The notes below the pieces were generated by a model. That model saw only the letters and a program-made list of their open reading frames with translations. It ran no database searches and was not told the origin of the DNA. Below, piece by piece: positions 15,943-23,696 of a stretch of 45,827 nucleotides of DNA (positions are counted from its first letter, which is position 1; each line of letters begins with the position of its first letter). This DNA is from Deltaproteobacteria bacterium (GTDB lineage: Bacteria; Myxococcota_A; UBA796; CAJQPC01). The stretch spans positions 1 through 45,827 of the forward strand of contig JADKFE010000079.1 in NCBI GenBank assembly GCA_016717595.1, in the 5' to 3' direction. The position numbers were made by a program, and so were the translations under genes.

Positions 15943-17199
15943 TTAGGACGAGGCGGCGGCGGCGTTGGGCTCCGGCGCCTCAAAGCGCTGCAGCACGACG
16001 GCGCAGGTGATGTCACCGAAGACGTTCACCGAGGTGCGCAGCATGTCGAGCACCCGGTCTACGGCCAAGATGAGCGCGATGCCCTCCAGCGGCAAGCCCA
16101 CGGCGTTGAGCACGAGGCTCATCGTGATCAAGCCCGCGCTGGGGATGCCCGCGGCGCCTACGGCGGCCAAGGTGGCGGTGATGAAGATCAAGAGCTGCTG
16201 GCCCAGATCGAGCTGAATGCCGTAGGCCTGGGCGATAAACATGGCGGCCACGGCCTCGTAGAGGGCTGTGCCGTTCATGTTCACCGTGGCGCCGAGGGGC
16301 AAAACGAAGCCCGCGACCTTGGGGCTCACGCCCAGCTCACGCTCGGTCATCTCGATGGTGACGGGCAAGGTGGCTGAAGAGGAGGCCGTCGAGAACGAGA
16401 TCGCCAGCGGGGCGCGGGCGCCGCGCAGGAGCCGCAGCGGGGAGACGCCGCCGAGCGTCCAGCCCAAGGTGGGCAAGACGAGCAGGCCGTGCACCAGGAG
16501 CCCGACGACGACGACGATGACGTAGCGCCCCACGGCGACGAGGGCGTCTACACCTTGTGAGGCCACGACCTGCAACAGCAGGGCGAACACGCCCAGCGGT
16601 GCTAGCTGCATCACCCAGTCGGTGAGCCGCATCATCGCCGCGTTGAGCGACTCAAACAGGGCGCGCAGGGGCTTGGCCTCGTCGCCCATGGTCGAGAGCA
16701 CGGCGCCCAACAACAGCCCGAAGGTGATGATGCCCAGCACGTCGCCGCTGGCCATGGACGAGAAGGGGTTCTTGAGCGTGTTCTTGAGCATCGCCAAGAA
16801 GAACTCGCCGAAGCTCTGGTGCACGAGCTCCGGCGCGGCGGCGCCGACGGTGACGCCGAGGTCAACGCCTTGGCCGGGCTGGAGCAGGTTCACGAGGCTG
16901 AGGCCGATGACCACGGCGACGCCCGTGGTGGCGGCGAAGAACGCCGCGCAGCGCCCGACGAGGCCGCCGACGTGGCGAATGTCGCCGAGGCTCACCACCC
17001 CGGTCACCATCGAGGCGAGCACCAAGGGGTAGATGATCAACAACAACATCTGCCGAAACAGCGTGCCGAGCCAAGAGACGTAGGGGATCAGCCCCGCGAC
17101 GGCCTCGAAGCGGTGCGCGAGGAGCCCCAGCGGGATCGCGAGCACCATCGCGATGAAGATGCGGATCGTGAGCTTGTTGTCGGGGCTGGACTCAGCCAT
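15943..17199 (-). CDS. Dicarboxylate/amino acid:cation symporter (DAACS family)
   Basis: This 418-residue membrane protein has about eight transmembrane segments and two re-entrant loops. Family signatures are SFSTASSSATLPVT (hairpin 1), ATVNMNGTALYEA (TM7 cation/substrate site), GAAGIPSAGL (hairpin 2) and the TM8 Asp/Arg stretch AVDRVLDMLRTSVNV. The TM8 Asp and Arg are typical of transporters for glutamate, aspartate or C4-dicarboxylates. The start ATG 17199 has GGAGG 8 bases upstream. Being first in an operon with gshB, it might supply glutamate for glutathione synthesis; that link is inference. Confidence 0.9.
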   Translation of the reverse strand: MAESSPDNKLTIRIFIAMVLAIPLGLLAHRFEAVAGLIPYVSWLGTLFRQMLLLIIYPLVLASMVTGVVSLGDIRHVGGLVGRCAAFFAATTGVAVVIGLSLVNLLQPGQGVDLGVTVGAAAPELVHQSFGEFFLAMLKNTLKNPFSSMASGDVLGIITFGLLLGAVLSTMGDEAKPLRALFESLNAAMMRLTDWVMQLAPLGVFALLLQVVASQGVDALVAVGRYVIVVVVGLLVHGLLVLPTLGWTLGGVSPLRLLRGARAPLAISFSTASSSATLPVTIEMTERELGVSPKVAGFVLPLGATVNMNGTALYEAVAAMFIAQAYGIQLDLGQQLLIFITATLAAVGAAGIPSAGLITMSLVLNAVGLPLEGIALILAVDRVLDMLRTSVNVFGDITCAVVLQRFEAPEPNAAAASS

Positions 17200-17389
17200 C
17201 AGGAGCCTCCGGCGTCAGGGGCATGACCTTACCACCTTCGCGCGCAGAGTTGGAGGGGGAGCGTCGTGGGAGGGGGCTTGATTCGGCGCAGCGGTCTGAG
17301 CACGCCGCCGCTCCAGCGCCAGGATGAGCACGCCTGGGAGGCCGGGGGCGCCCGAGCCCCCGCTGAGGAGGAGGCTTTGCAGGGGGACG

Positions 17390-19225
17390 ATGTCACCGCC
17401 GCTTCGTTGGGAGCTTGTGCTCAAAGGAGAGGTCGTCGCCGAGGGCGAGGGCGTTTTTGGCCTGCGCCCGCCGCCGGGGGACGACTGGTGGGTGCAGCCC
17501 AAAGATCGCGCCGCCGACGCCGAGATCACCGCTCGGGCCGTCGCCGAGCTTCACCAGAGCCCGCTTGGGCGCCTCGCGCTCAAGGGCGCCACGGACGCGG
17601 CCTTGGCGCCGCTGGGGGGCCTGCGCACCTTGGAGGCGCTGAGCCTACGCTCGCCGCGGGTCACCGATGAGGGGCTCTTGAGCTTGGGGGAGCGGCCGGG
17701 GCTCGTGGAGCTTGACCTCAGCGGCGCCGGGGTGCGGGAGGCCGCGGGCCTCGCCGGGCTCACCGGGCTCAAGCGGCTCTCGTTGGCGCGCTGTCCGCTG
17801 CGGGCCCCGGCGGCGCGGGCGCTCGGCGGGCTCACGGGGCTCCAGAGCTTGACCTTGAGCCACACCGGCTTGGGCGGTGACGAGCTGGCGCCCCTCGTGG
17901 GCCTCACAGACCTCAAGATCCTCCGGCTCGCCGGGCTGCGGCCCGCCTCCTTGGGCTTCTTGGCGGGGCTCACAGCCCTGGAGGAGCTCGATCTGAGCGG
18001 CGAGGGCGCGCTCACCGATGAGGCCTTGGCGCCGCTTGGGAACCTGCGCGCCCTGCGTCGCCTGAGCCTGCGCGGCCGGGCGGGGGTGCGGGGCCCGGGG
18101 CTCAGGCACCTCGCCGGGCTTCTGGCCTTGGAGGAGCTTGACCTCGGCGGCACCTCCGTGGAGCACCCGCACCTCGTCGCCTTAGAGGGCCTGACCGGGC
18201 TCACGCGGCTCTCGTTGGCCCACTGCCCGCTCGTCGAGATCGATCAGCTTCGGGCGGCCTTTGAGGCCCAAGCCGGGGATCCCCGCGCCCGGCAGGTGCT
18301 CGCCGAGGTGTGGTTAGACCGCTACGAGCTGCGGTTTGAGGCCCACGGGGCGCCGTTCGCCGTCGAGCCGGCCGCCGTCGAGCCCGCCGACGCGCCGATC
18401 CCCGCGCTCTCCGCTGAAGACCTGCGCGCCGTCGCCGACGGGCTCAGCGGCAGCGCCCGCCTCACGCGGCTCCACGCGGCCTGTGAGGCGCTGGGCCTCG
18501 CCGTGCCCACCCAGGCGCTCACGGGCTTACAGAGCTTGGGGCGGCTGCAGGCGCTTCGTGTGCTCGACCTCTCCGACACCCCCACGGCGGGGGGTGACCT
18601 GACGGGCCTCGCCTGGCCCCAGCTCGCGCTCTTGAGTCTGCCGAACGCGCCGCTCGGCGCAGCTGGGCTCAGCGGGCTCGGGCCGTGCCCGGCGCTCAAG
18701 GTCATCGACCTCACCGGCGTCGGCGGGCTGCCCGCGGGGGCGGAGGGCTTCGCCTCGTTGGTGGGGCTGCGCCTCGGCGGCGGGGCGCTCGACGGCGCAG
18801 ACGGTGAACGTCTGGCCCAGCTCACCGGGCTTGAGAGCCTGAGCTTGGCCGAGCTAGACCTCAAAGACGGCGCGCTCCTGGCGATCGGGCGCCTGCCGAG
18901 GCTCACCCAGCTCGCGGCGTATCGTTGTGGGCTTCACGACGCGGGCCTCGCCGGTCTCGGCGCCTGCCCAACCCTCAAAGAGCTCGATCTGGGCCGCTGC
19001 ACGCTCTCTCCCGCCGATCGCCTGGGCATCGGCGCCTTGCGGGGCCTGCGCCTGTTGAGCTTTCACCACACGACCTTAGGCGACGAGGACCTCCCGGCCT
19101 TGCTCAAGCTCCGCGACGTGGCGTGGCTCGGCTTGGGGCTCACCCGCCTGAGCCCGGGCGCCGTCGCCGCCTTACGCGCCGCCTTGCCCGCCACAGAGAT
19201 CGCCGCGCCCAGACGCCCGGATTGA
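17390..19225 (+). CDS. Leucine-rich-repeat protein
   Basis: This 611-residue protein starts at ATG 17390 with AGGGGG 4 bases upstream. Two LRR blocks of about 23-25-residue units (for example LTGLKRLSLARCPL, LTALEELDLSGEGALTDEAL) occupy residues 80-290 and 380-600. They are separated by a non-LRR segment of about 85 residues. There is no signal peptide or transmembrane helix, so it is probably cytoplasmic and acts by binding proteins. A short unrelated N-terminal beta-rich region (residues 1-60) precedes the repeats. The partner is unknown. The membrane coiled-coil gene follows after 33 bases, so the two are likely one operon. Confidence 0.8.
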   Translation: MSPPLRWELVLKGEVVAEGEGVFGLRPPPGDDWWVQPKDRAADAEITARAVAELHQSPLGRLALKGATDAALAPLGGLRTLEALSLRSPRVTDEGLLSLGERPGLVELDLSGAGVREAAGLAGLTGLKRLSLARCPLRAPAARALGGLTGLQSLTLSHTGLGGDELAPLVGLTDLKILRLAGLRPASLGFLAGLTALEELDLSGEGALTDEALAPLGNLRALRRLSLRGRAGVRGPGLRHLAGLLALEELDLGGTSVEHPHLVALEGLTGLTRLSLAHCPLVEIDQLRAAFEAQAGDPRARQVLAEVWLDRYELRFEAHGAPFAVEPAAVEPADAPIPALSAEDLRAVADGLSGSARLTRLHAACEALGLAVPTQALTGLQSLGRLQALRVLDLSDTPTAGGDLTGLAWPQLALLSLPNAPLGAAGLSGLGPCPALKVIDLTGVGGLPAGAEGFASLVGLRLGGGALDGADGERLAQLTGLESLSLAELDLKDGALLAIGRLPRLTQLAAYRCGLHDAGLAGLGACPTLKELDLGRCTLSPADRLGIGALRGLRLLSFHHTTLGDEDLPALLKLRDVAWLGLGLTRLSPGAVAALRAALPATEIAAPRRPD

Positions 19226-19258
19226 CCTCATTCCCCGCCGTAGGCTACAAGGAGGCGC

Positions 19259-20374
19259 ATGACCAGCGTGCTCCTCATCGTCGCCTTAGTCGCTGTCGCC
19301 GGGCTCTTCGTGTTGGGGGGCCTCGGCCTCGTCCTGTGGGGTGTGCTGCGCAGCAAAGACAAAGCGTTGGAGGCCACGGGCGCGTCATCGGCCCCGGCGA
19401 TGGGAAAAAAGGATCCGCCGCCCAAGTACATCGTCGATCTCAAGGTCCCCGCGGCCCCAGCGCGCCCCAAAAAACGCGACATCCTCGATGAGCCCGACGT
19501 TGACCCCTTCGCCGACCTCAACGAAGAGGAGGACGACCTCACCCGCTTCCCGGCGCGTTTAGAGGCCCTAGAGACGCAGCTCTTGGAGTCGTACCGCGCG
19601 GCCCAGACCCAGCTTCAGCACCTCAGCGTGAAGCAGGCTGAGCTGGCGGCGAAGCCCGGGCGCGGTGAGCTGGCCCAGCGCTACAGCGCCGATCTCGACG
19701 CCTTGGAGCGCCGCGCCGGGGCCACGCGCCGGGTGATGGGCACGGTGTGGAAGACCCGGGCGATCCTGCTCACCCGCGTGCAGCTCGCGACCGTGGCCCG
19801 CCGCCGCCCGATGCTCGACCCCTTGCCTGATGTGACGGACGTGGCCCCCGAGGCCCTGGCCGCCGCCGCGAGAGACACCGCGCGCTCCGCGGGCCTCGTG
19901 CGCGAGTTCTTGGCCGTGCTCGACCGGGCCACCAAAGAGCTGCCCCGGGTGGTGCCCCCGCCGCCGGGCAGCGCCGAGATCTCCGACGCCGACCGCGCCG
20001 CCGTCGTGGCGTCCGTGGACGAGGTCGCCGGGACCTTCCGCCACCTGCGCGAGCGCCTCGACCGCCTCGCCGACACCTTGGACTACAACGCCGACCGCCT
20101 GCGCACCCGCGAGGTCGTCGAGGGCGCGGCGATTCAGCTTGAGCTGGAGGGCGGCGCCGGGCAGCTCTTGGAGGAGGTCAGCGAGGCCTTGGGAGAGCTG
20201 GAGCTGCTCTCGTCGTTGGGGGATCGAGGCCTGGCCGACGCCGCCGTAGACGGCCTCTCCCGAGACATCTCCAAGCTAGAGCAGGCCGGTCTGGCGGCCA
20301 GCGCTGAGGCCGAGGCCAGCCTAGAGGTCGAGCGCCTGTTGGGCCAGCTCCCCCGCACCAGCCTGGGGCGCTGA
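19259..20374 (+). CDS. Membrane-anchored coiled-coil protein of unknown function
   Basis: This 371-residue protein has one N-terminal transmembrane helix (residues about 4-29, LLIVALVAVAGLFVLGGLGL). A charged Pro/Lys/Asp linker follows, and then long Ala/Glu/Arg-rich helices (about 90-365) with heptad-like spacing. AAGGAGG ends 5 bases before ATG 19259. It resembles no family I can name; the architecture suits a scaffold or sensor at the inner membrane with most of the chain in the cytoplasm. It directly follows the LRR gene and may interact with it. Confidence 0.75.
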   Translation: MTSVLLIVALVAVAGLFVLGGLGLVLWGVLRSKDKALEATGASSAPAMGKKDPPPKYIVDLKVPAAPARPKKRDILDEPDVDPFADLNEEEDDLTRFPARLEALETQLLESYRAAQTQLQHLSVKQAELAAKPGRGELAQRYSADLDALERRAGATRRVMGTVWKTRAILLTRVQLATVARRRPMLDPLPDVTDVAPEALAAAARDTARSAGLVREFLAVLDRATKELPRVVPPPPGSAEISDADRAAVVASVDEVAGTFRHLRERLDRLADTLDYNADRLRTREVVEGAAIQLELEGGAGQLLEEVSEALGELELLSSLGDRGLADAAVDGLSRDISKLEQAGLAASAEAEASLEVERLLGQLPRTSLGR

Positions 20375-20444
20375 TCGCCGATCATTTGGCGGGGTCGCGT
20401 CAAGTCGGTCAGTTTGAGGCGCATCTGCCGGATACTCGGCGCGG

Positions 20445-21464
20445 ATGAGCAATCCTCACGACCAACTCTTCAAAGCGATCTTCTCCGACGCCGTCGAGGT
20501 CGCGGCCTTGGTGCGCGACGTCTTCCCGCCCGAGGTCGTGCGCCTCCTCGACCTCGACGCCATCGAGGCCCAGCCGTCCGACTTCATCGACGAGTCCCTG
20601 CGCGCCCACCTCTCAGACCTGGGCTTCCGCATCCCCTGGCGCCAAGGGGGCCACGTCCACCTCGGCCTGCTCGTGGAGCACCAGTCGAGCCCCGACCCGG
20701 AGATGCCCCTGCGGGTGCTGCGCTACACCCTTCGGGCGTGGGAGGCCGCCCAAGCCGAGCCCCGCCCGCCCGGCCGCCTGCCCGTGGTGATCACCCTCGT
20801 GGTGTTCCATGGCCCAAGGCCGTGGTCGACGCCCCGGGCGCTGAGCGAGCTCTACGACGCGCCCCCCGAGGCCATCGAGCGCCTGCGCCCGTACCTGCCC
20901 GAGCTCAAGCTGCTCTTGGAGGATCTCACCGTCACCGACGACGCGGCGGTGCCCTGCGACGACGGCGGCAAGCTCGCGCTGCTGCTCTTGCGCCACGCCC
21001 ACATGAACGACGTCTGGGACACCGTAGACGAGCACCGCGCCTTGCTCAAGGCCCTGCTGCGACGGCGCGGCCCGCTGCCCACCCTCCAGATCCTGCGGTA
21101 TGTTATGAACGTGAGCGAGCGGGCCCCGAGCGAGGCGCTGAAGCGGCGCTTGTTCCAAGACCTGCCCGGCGACGTGAAGGAGGAGACGATGACCTACGCC
21201 GACATGTTGAGGGAGGAGGGGGAGTTGCGTGGAGAGCTGCGTGGGCTGCAGCGCGGCAAAGAAGAAGCTCGTCATGGCGCGTACGTGACCTCGCTCATCG
21301 AGTTCCTTCAGGCCCGCTTTGGCCCCCTGCCGAGCTGGGCCTCATCGCGTCTGGAGACGCTCGATGAGAAGACGATCTTGAAGCTGATCCGGCAGGCTGC
21401 GAATGCGCAGAGCCTCGAAGCGCTGCTCGACTCCGTGCCTTCGCAGGCCCCCTCGGCGACGTGA
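20445..21464 (+). CDS. Rpn-family PD-(D/E)XK nuclease (second copy)
   Basis: This 339-residue protein starts MSNPHDQLFKAIFSD, the classic Rpn opening. The nuclease core appears as DFIDESLRAHLSDLGF and LVEHQSSPDPEMPLRVLRY (residues about 46-105). The family cuts DNA and includes phage-defence toxins. The start ATG 20445 has only a weak ribosome-binding site. Inside the gene, AAGGAGG (21177-21183) lies 5 bases before an in-frame ATG at 21189. The C-terminal segment from that point (MTYADMLREEG...) is repeated in the adjacent small gene at 21476. That duplicated segment has an extra 24 bases here relative to the copy. The full-length TGA (21462-21464) overlaps GTG at 21461. Confidence 0.9.
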   Translation: MSNPHDQLFKAIFSDAVEVAALVRDVFPPEVVRLLDLDAIEAQPSDFIDESLRAHLSDLGFRIPWRQGGHVHLGLLVEHQSSPDPEMPLRVLRYTLRAWEAAQAEPRPPGRLPVVITLVVFHGPRPWSTPRALSELYDAPPEAIERLRPYLPELKLLLEDLTVTDDAAVPCDDGGKLALLLLRHAHMNDVWDTVDEHRALLKALLRRRGPLPTLQILRYVMNVSERAPSEALKRRLFQDLPGDVKEETMTYADMLREEGELRGELRGLQRGKEEARHGAYVTSLIEFLQARFGPLPSWASSRLETLDEKTILKLIRQAANAQSLEALLDSVPSQAPSAT

Positions 21465-21690
21465 AGGAGGAGACGATGACCTACGCCGACATGCTGAGGG
21501 AGGAGGGGGAGCAGCGCGGCAAAGAAGAAGCTCGTCACGGCGCGTACGTAGAGGCGCTCTCAGAGTTCCTCCAGTCCCGCTTTGGCCCCCTGCCGAGCTG
21601 GGCCTCAGCGCATCTGGAGACCCTCGATGAGGGCACGCTCTTGAAGCTGATCCGGCAGGCTGCGAATGCGCCCAGCCTCGAAGCGCTCCT
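21167..21690 (+). repeat. Tandem duplication of the Rpn C-terminal coding segment
   Basis: Copy A spans about 21167-21427 and copy B about 21454-21690. They are nearly identical, apart from scattered substitutions and a 24-base segment (LRGELRGL codons) missing from B. The repeat begins upstream of AAGGAGG, so it carries the ribosome-binding site, the ATG and the tail as a unit. Confidence 0.85.
21189..21464 (+). CDS. Predicted intragenic C-terminal Rpn product (antitoxin-like)
   Basis: An in-frame ATG inside the Rpn gene, with AAGGAGG 5 bases upstream, would give a 91-residue protein equal to the Rpn C-terminus. This is much stronger than the full-length gene's own start site. In enterobacterial Rpn genes, small C-terminal proteins made from such starts bind and block the full-length nuclease. 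The function here is by analogy; what is seen is only the start signal and the frame. Confidence 0.5.
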   Translation: MTYADMLREEGELRGELRGLQRGKEEARHGAYVTSLIEFLQARFGPLPSWASSRLETLDEKTILKLIRQAANAQSLEALLDSVPSQAPSAT

Positions 21691-21718
21691 CACCCCCGAT
21701 CAGCCAAGCCGCGTATAA
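21476..21718 (+). CDS. Free-standing duplicate of the Rpn C-terminal domain
   Basis: This 80-residue protein starts at ATG 21476 with AAGGAGG (21464-21470) 5 bases upstream; GTG 21461, overlapping the nuclease stop, is an alternative giving 85 residues. It opens MTYADMLREEG and ends like the nuclease tail (LLKLIRQAANAPSLEALL), so it is a duplicate of that segment without the nuclease core. If the intragenic product of Rpn is an antitoxin, this gene would be a second, independent dose of it. It overlaps the convergent methyltransferase gene by 19 bases. It could alternatively be a decaying remnant, but its start signals and frame are intact. Confidence 0.7.
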   Translation: MTYADMLREEGEQRGKEEARHGAYVEALSEFLQSRFGPLPSWASAHLETLDEGTLLKLIRQAANAPSLEALLTPDQPSRV

Positions 21719-22620
21719 CGCTGCAAGACGTAGCGTGAGACCCCCTCCCGAAGCTCCTGGGCGGTGTGCTCCCGCAGGCGGCGAATCGGGCTCTCAGCGA
21801 AGCGCTCTTGGGCCCCGCGGGCGGCGAGCTCAGCCCGAATGAGCGTGTCGAACCGCCGAGATCCCCGCAAAAACGCCGCCGCCGCGCTCGGTCGCCCGCC
21901 CACGCTCGCCCAGGCCGCGAGGCCAAGACGCGCCGGATAGTCCCCAGCGCGGGCGTAGTCGGACATCCACGCCGCGATCTCCGCCGAGACGTCCTCCTGC
22001 GCCGTGAGCGAGAGCCCGGCGGCCTCCCCCGCCCGGGCCAGGGTGCCCTCCGCGCCGAAGAAGAACATGCCCATGACCTCAAGGGGCGGGCCCACCCGCT
22101 CCTGATCGGCGACGAGCAGGCGACCGCCGGGCTTGAGCACCCGGGCGATCTCGGCCATCAGGCGGTCCTTGTCGGGCACATGGAACGCGCACTCCACGAG
22201 CAAGGCCAGGTCCGCGCAAGAATCAGGCAGCGGCATCGCCCGGCCATCGGCGTGATGAACCCGCACCTGCGCGCTGAGCCCCGCCGCCGCCACCCGCGCT
22301 CGGGCCAGCGGCACCTGGGCCTCGGTGAGGTTGATGCCCTCAACAACCAGGCCAAAACGACGGGCGAGCTGCACGCCGCTCGCGGCGAGACCGCAGCCCA
22401 CATCCACAGCGACGGCCCCCGGGGGCAAGCTCTGCACGTCGCCCAGGCGGATCAGGCGCTCAAAGAGCGAGGCGGGGCCTTGGGCCAAGCGCCGAGGCGC
22501 GCCCCAGATCGCCCGGTCGTCGGGATCGCTCAGGCCGTAGTGCAGGTGGTCAAGCTGGGGCAGCACGGCCACGAGGGCGTTGAAGAACTCGGTGTGCAGC
22601 GCCTCGACGCTCCCAGGCAT
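21700..22620 (-). CDS. SAM-dependent class I methyltransferase
   Basis: This 306-residue protein starts at ATG 22620 with GAGGTGAG about 5 bases upstream. Methyltransferase motif I is VAVDVGCGLAASGVQLARRFG-like near residue 67. It is followed by the acidic adenosine-binding loop (HHADGRAMPLPD), the motif ECAFHVPDKDRL and the LKPGGRLLVADQE strand. The architecture resembles small-molecule or lipid methyltransferases of the methyltransferase_11/25 type. The C-terminal 120 residues are helical and may define the substrate. It is divergent from the desaturase gene (96-base gap), so shared regulation and a lipid substrate are possible but unproven. Confidence 0.8.
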   Translation of the reverse strand: MPGSVEALHTEFFNALVAVLPQLDHLHYGLSDPDDRAIWGAPRRLAQGPASLFERLIRLGDVQSLPPGAVAVDVGCGLAASGVQLARRFGLVVEGINLTEAQVPLARARVAAAGLSAQVRVHHADGRAMPLPDSCADLALLVECAFHVPDKDRLMAEIARVLKPGGRLLVADQERVGPPLEVMGMFFFGAEGTLARAGEAAGLSLTAQEDVSAEIAAWMSDYARAGDYPARLGLAAWASVGGRPSAAAAFLRGSRRFDTLIRAELAARGAQERFAESPIRRLREHTAQELREGVSRYVLQRYTRLG

Positions 22621-22703
22621 AGGTCTCACCTCGGCGGGCCGAGCCGGATAACGTGGGCGCCCCCCGGCGTCGACGCCCTCTGGCCTTGGGCAAAGCGCGG
22701 CGC

Positions 22704-22709
22704 TATGCT
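22704..22709 (+). promoter_or_regulatory. Possible -10 element (TATGCT) before the desaturase
   Basis: TATGCT lies 7 bases before ATG 22717, a spacing expected for a leaderless transcript. The same bases include the alternative ATG 22705. No clear -35 or ribosome-binding site is present. Confidence 0.25.
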
Positions 22710-22716
22710 GCGCGGC

Positions 22717-23691
22717 ATGGCGCGTGTAGAGCTGCGGTCCTGGCCGATCCCGAGCGGGCTGAACCTCGTCGTGACGGCGTTGGTCGTCTTGGGGCAGCTC
22801 AGCGCCTTGGCCTTGGCCACCCACGGCGGCGGCTGGGGCGTCACGGCCCTCGCGGCGCTCACCTACGGCACCTTGGGCCAGCCCGCCTTCGCGCTCCTGC
22901 ACGAGGCCGAGCACGGCAAGCTGCACCCACACCCCCGGGTGAACGAGGCCCTGGGCGTGCTCTTGGGGGCGATGTTCCCCGGCAGCTTCTCGATCCTGCG
23001 CGCCGCGCATCTGCTCCACCACCGCCGCAACCGCTCAGAAGAGGAGATGATCGACCTCTACCGCCCCGGCGAGCGCCTCAAGAAGACCCTCTCTTACTAC
23101 GCCTTGATCTCCGGGCTCATCTGGGTGGGCAGCCCGCTCCTGGCCCTGGCGCTGTGTGGCCTGCCGTGGCCCAAGACCGGCCCCGCCGCCCCGGCGAATG
23201 GCCCCCGCAACATCCGCCTCGCCGAGTTTTTGTCGTTTCTGGAGGGGGTCCGCCCCTGGACCGTGCGCGCTGAGGTCGCCTTCGCCGTCGTGCTTTGGGC
23301 GGGGCTGGTGTGGGCGCTTGGGCTCTCGTTGTGGCCGACCTTGGCCTGTCTCGGCGCCTTCGCCACGCTGTGGGCGAGCCAGCAGTACGTCTACCACGTC
23401 CGCACGCCGCTTCATCTCGTCGAGGGCGCCTTTGATCTGGCGATGCCCCGCTGGATGAGCCTGTTTTACCTACGTTTTAACTACCACCTCACGCACCACC
23501 GGCAGCCGATGGTGCCCTGGAGCCACCTGCCGGACGTGGCCGAGGAGCCGCCTTGGCGCCCCTACGGCCTCACCTGGCTGCGCTCTTGGGCGCCGCCGCG
23601 GCCGATGCACGCCGCCGCCTGGCCGGAGACCTGGCAGCGGCGCGGCCCCTTGCCAGAGAACCCTCCGCCCGAGCTTCGTCGCCCGGGCTGA
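22717..23691 (+). CDS. Membrane fatty acid desaturase
   Basis: This protein of about 324 residues (ATG 22717; ATG 22705 adds four) has several transmembrane segments and the three histidine boxes of di-iron desaturases: HEAEH (box 1), HLLHH (box 2) and HLTHH (box 3). These boxes bind the two irons that insert double bonds into acyl chains in the membrane. Some members act on carotenoids or sphingolipids, so acyl specificity is not certain. The gene is divergent from the methyltransferase and convergent with the serpin (5-base gap). Confidence 0.85.
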   Translation: MARVELRSWPIPSGLNLVVTALVVLGQLSALALATHGGGWGVTALAALTYGTLGQPAFALLHEAEHGKLHPHPRVNEALGVLLGAMFPGSFSILRAAHLLHHRRNRSEEEMIDLYRPGERLKKTLSYYALISGLIWVGSPLLALALCGLPWPKTGPAAPANGPRNIRLAEFLSFLEGVRPWTVRAEVAFAVVLWAGLVWALGLSLWPTLACLGAFATLWASQQYVYHVRTPLHLVEGAFDLAMPRWMSLFYLRFNYHLTHHRQPMVPWSHLPDVAEEPPWRPYGLTWLRSWAPPRPMHAAAWPETWQRRGPLPENPPPELRRPG

Positions 23692-23696
23692 GGGAG

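Noticed and set aside
15927..16016. Upstream ATG for gshB at 16016
   Set aside because: It adds a Pro/Arg-rich stretch and overlaps the symporter; GTG 15926 matches family length and has a ribosome-binding site.
21461..21475. GTG 21461 as main start of the small Rpn-tail gene
   Set aside because: AAGGAGG lies inside this extension and serves ATG 21476 with ideal spacing; GTG has no good ribosome-binding site.
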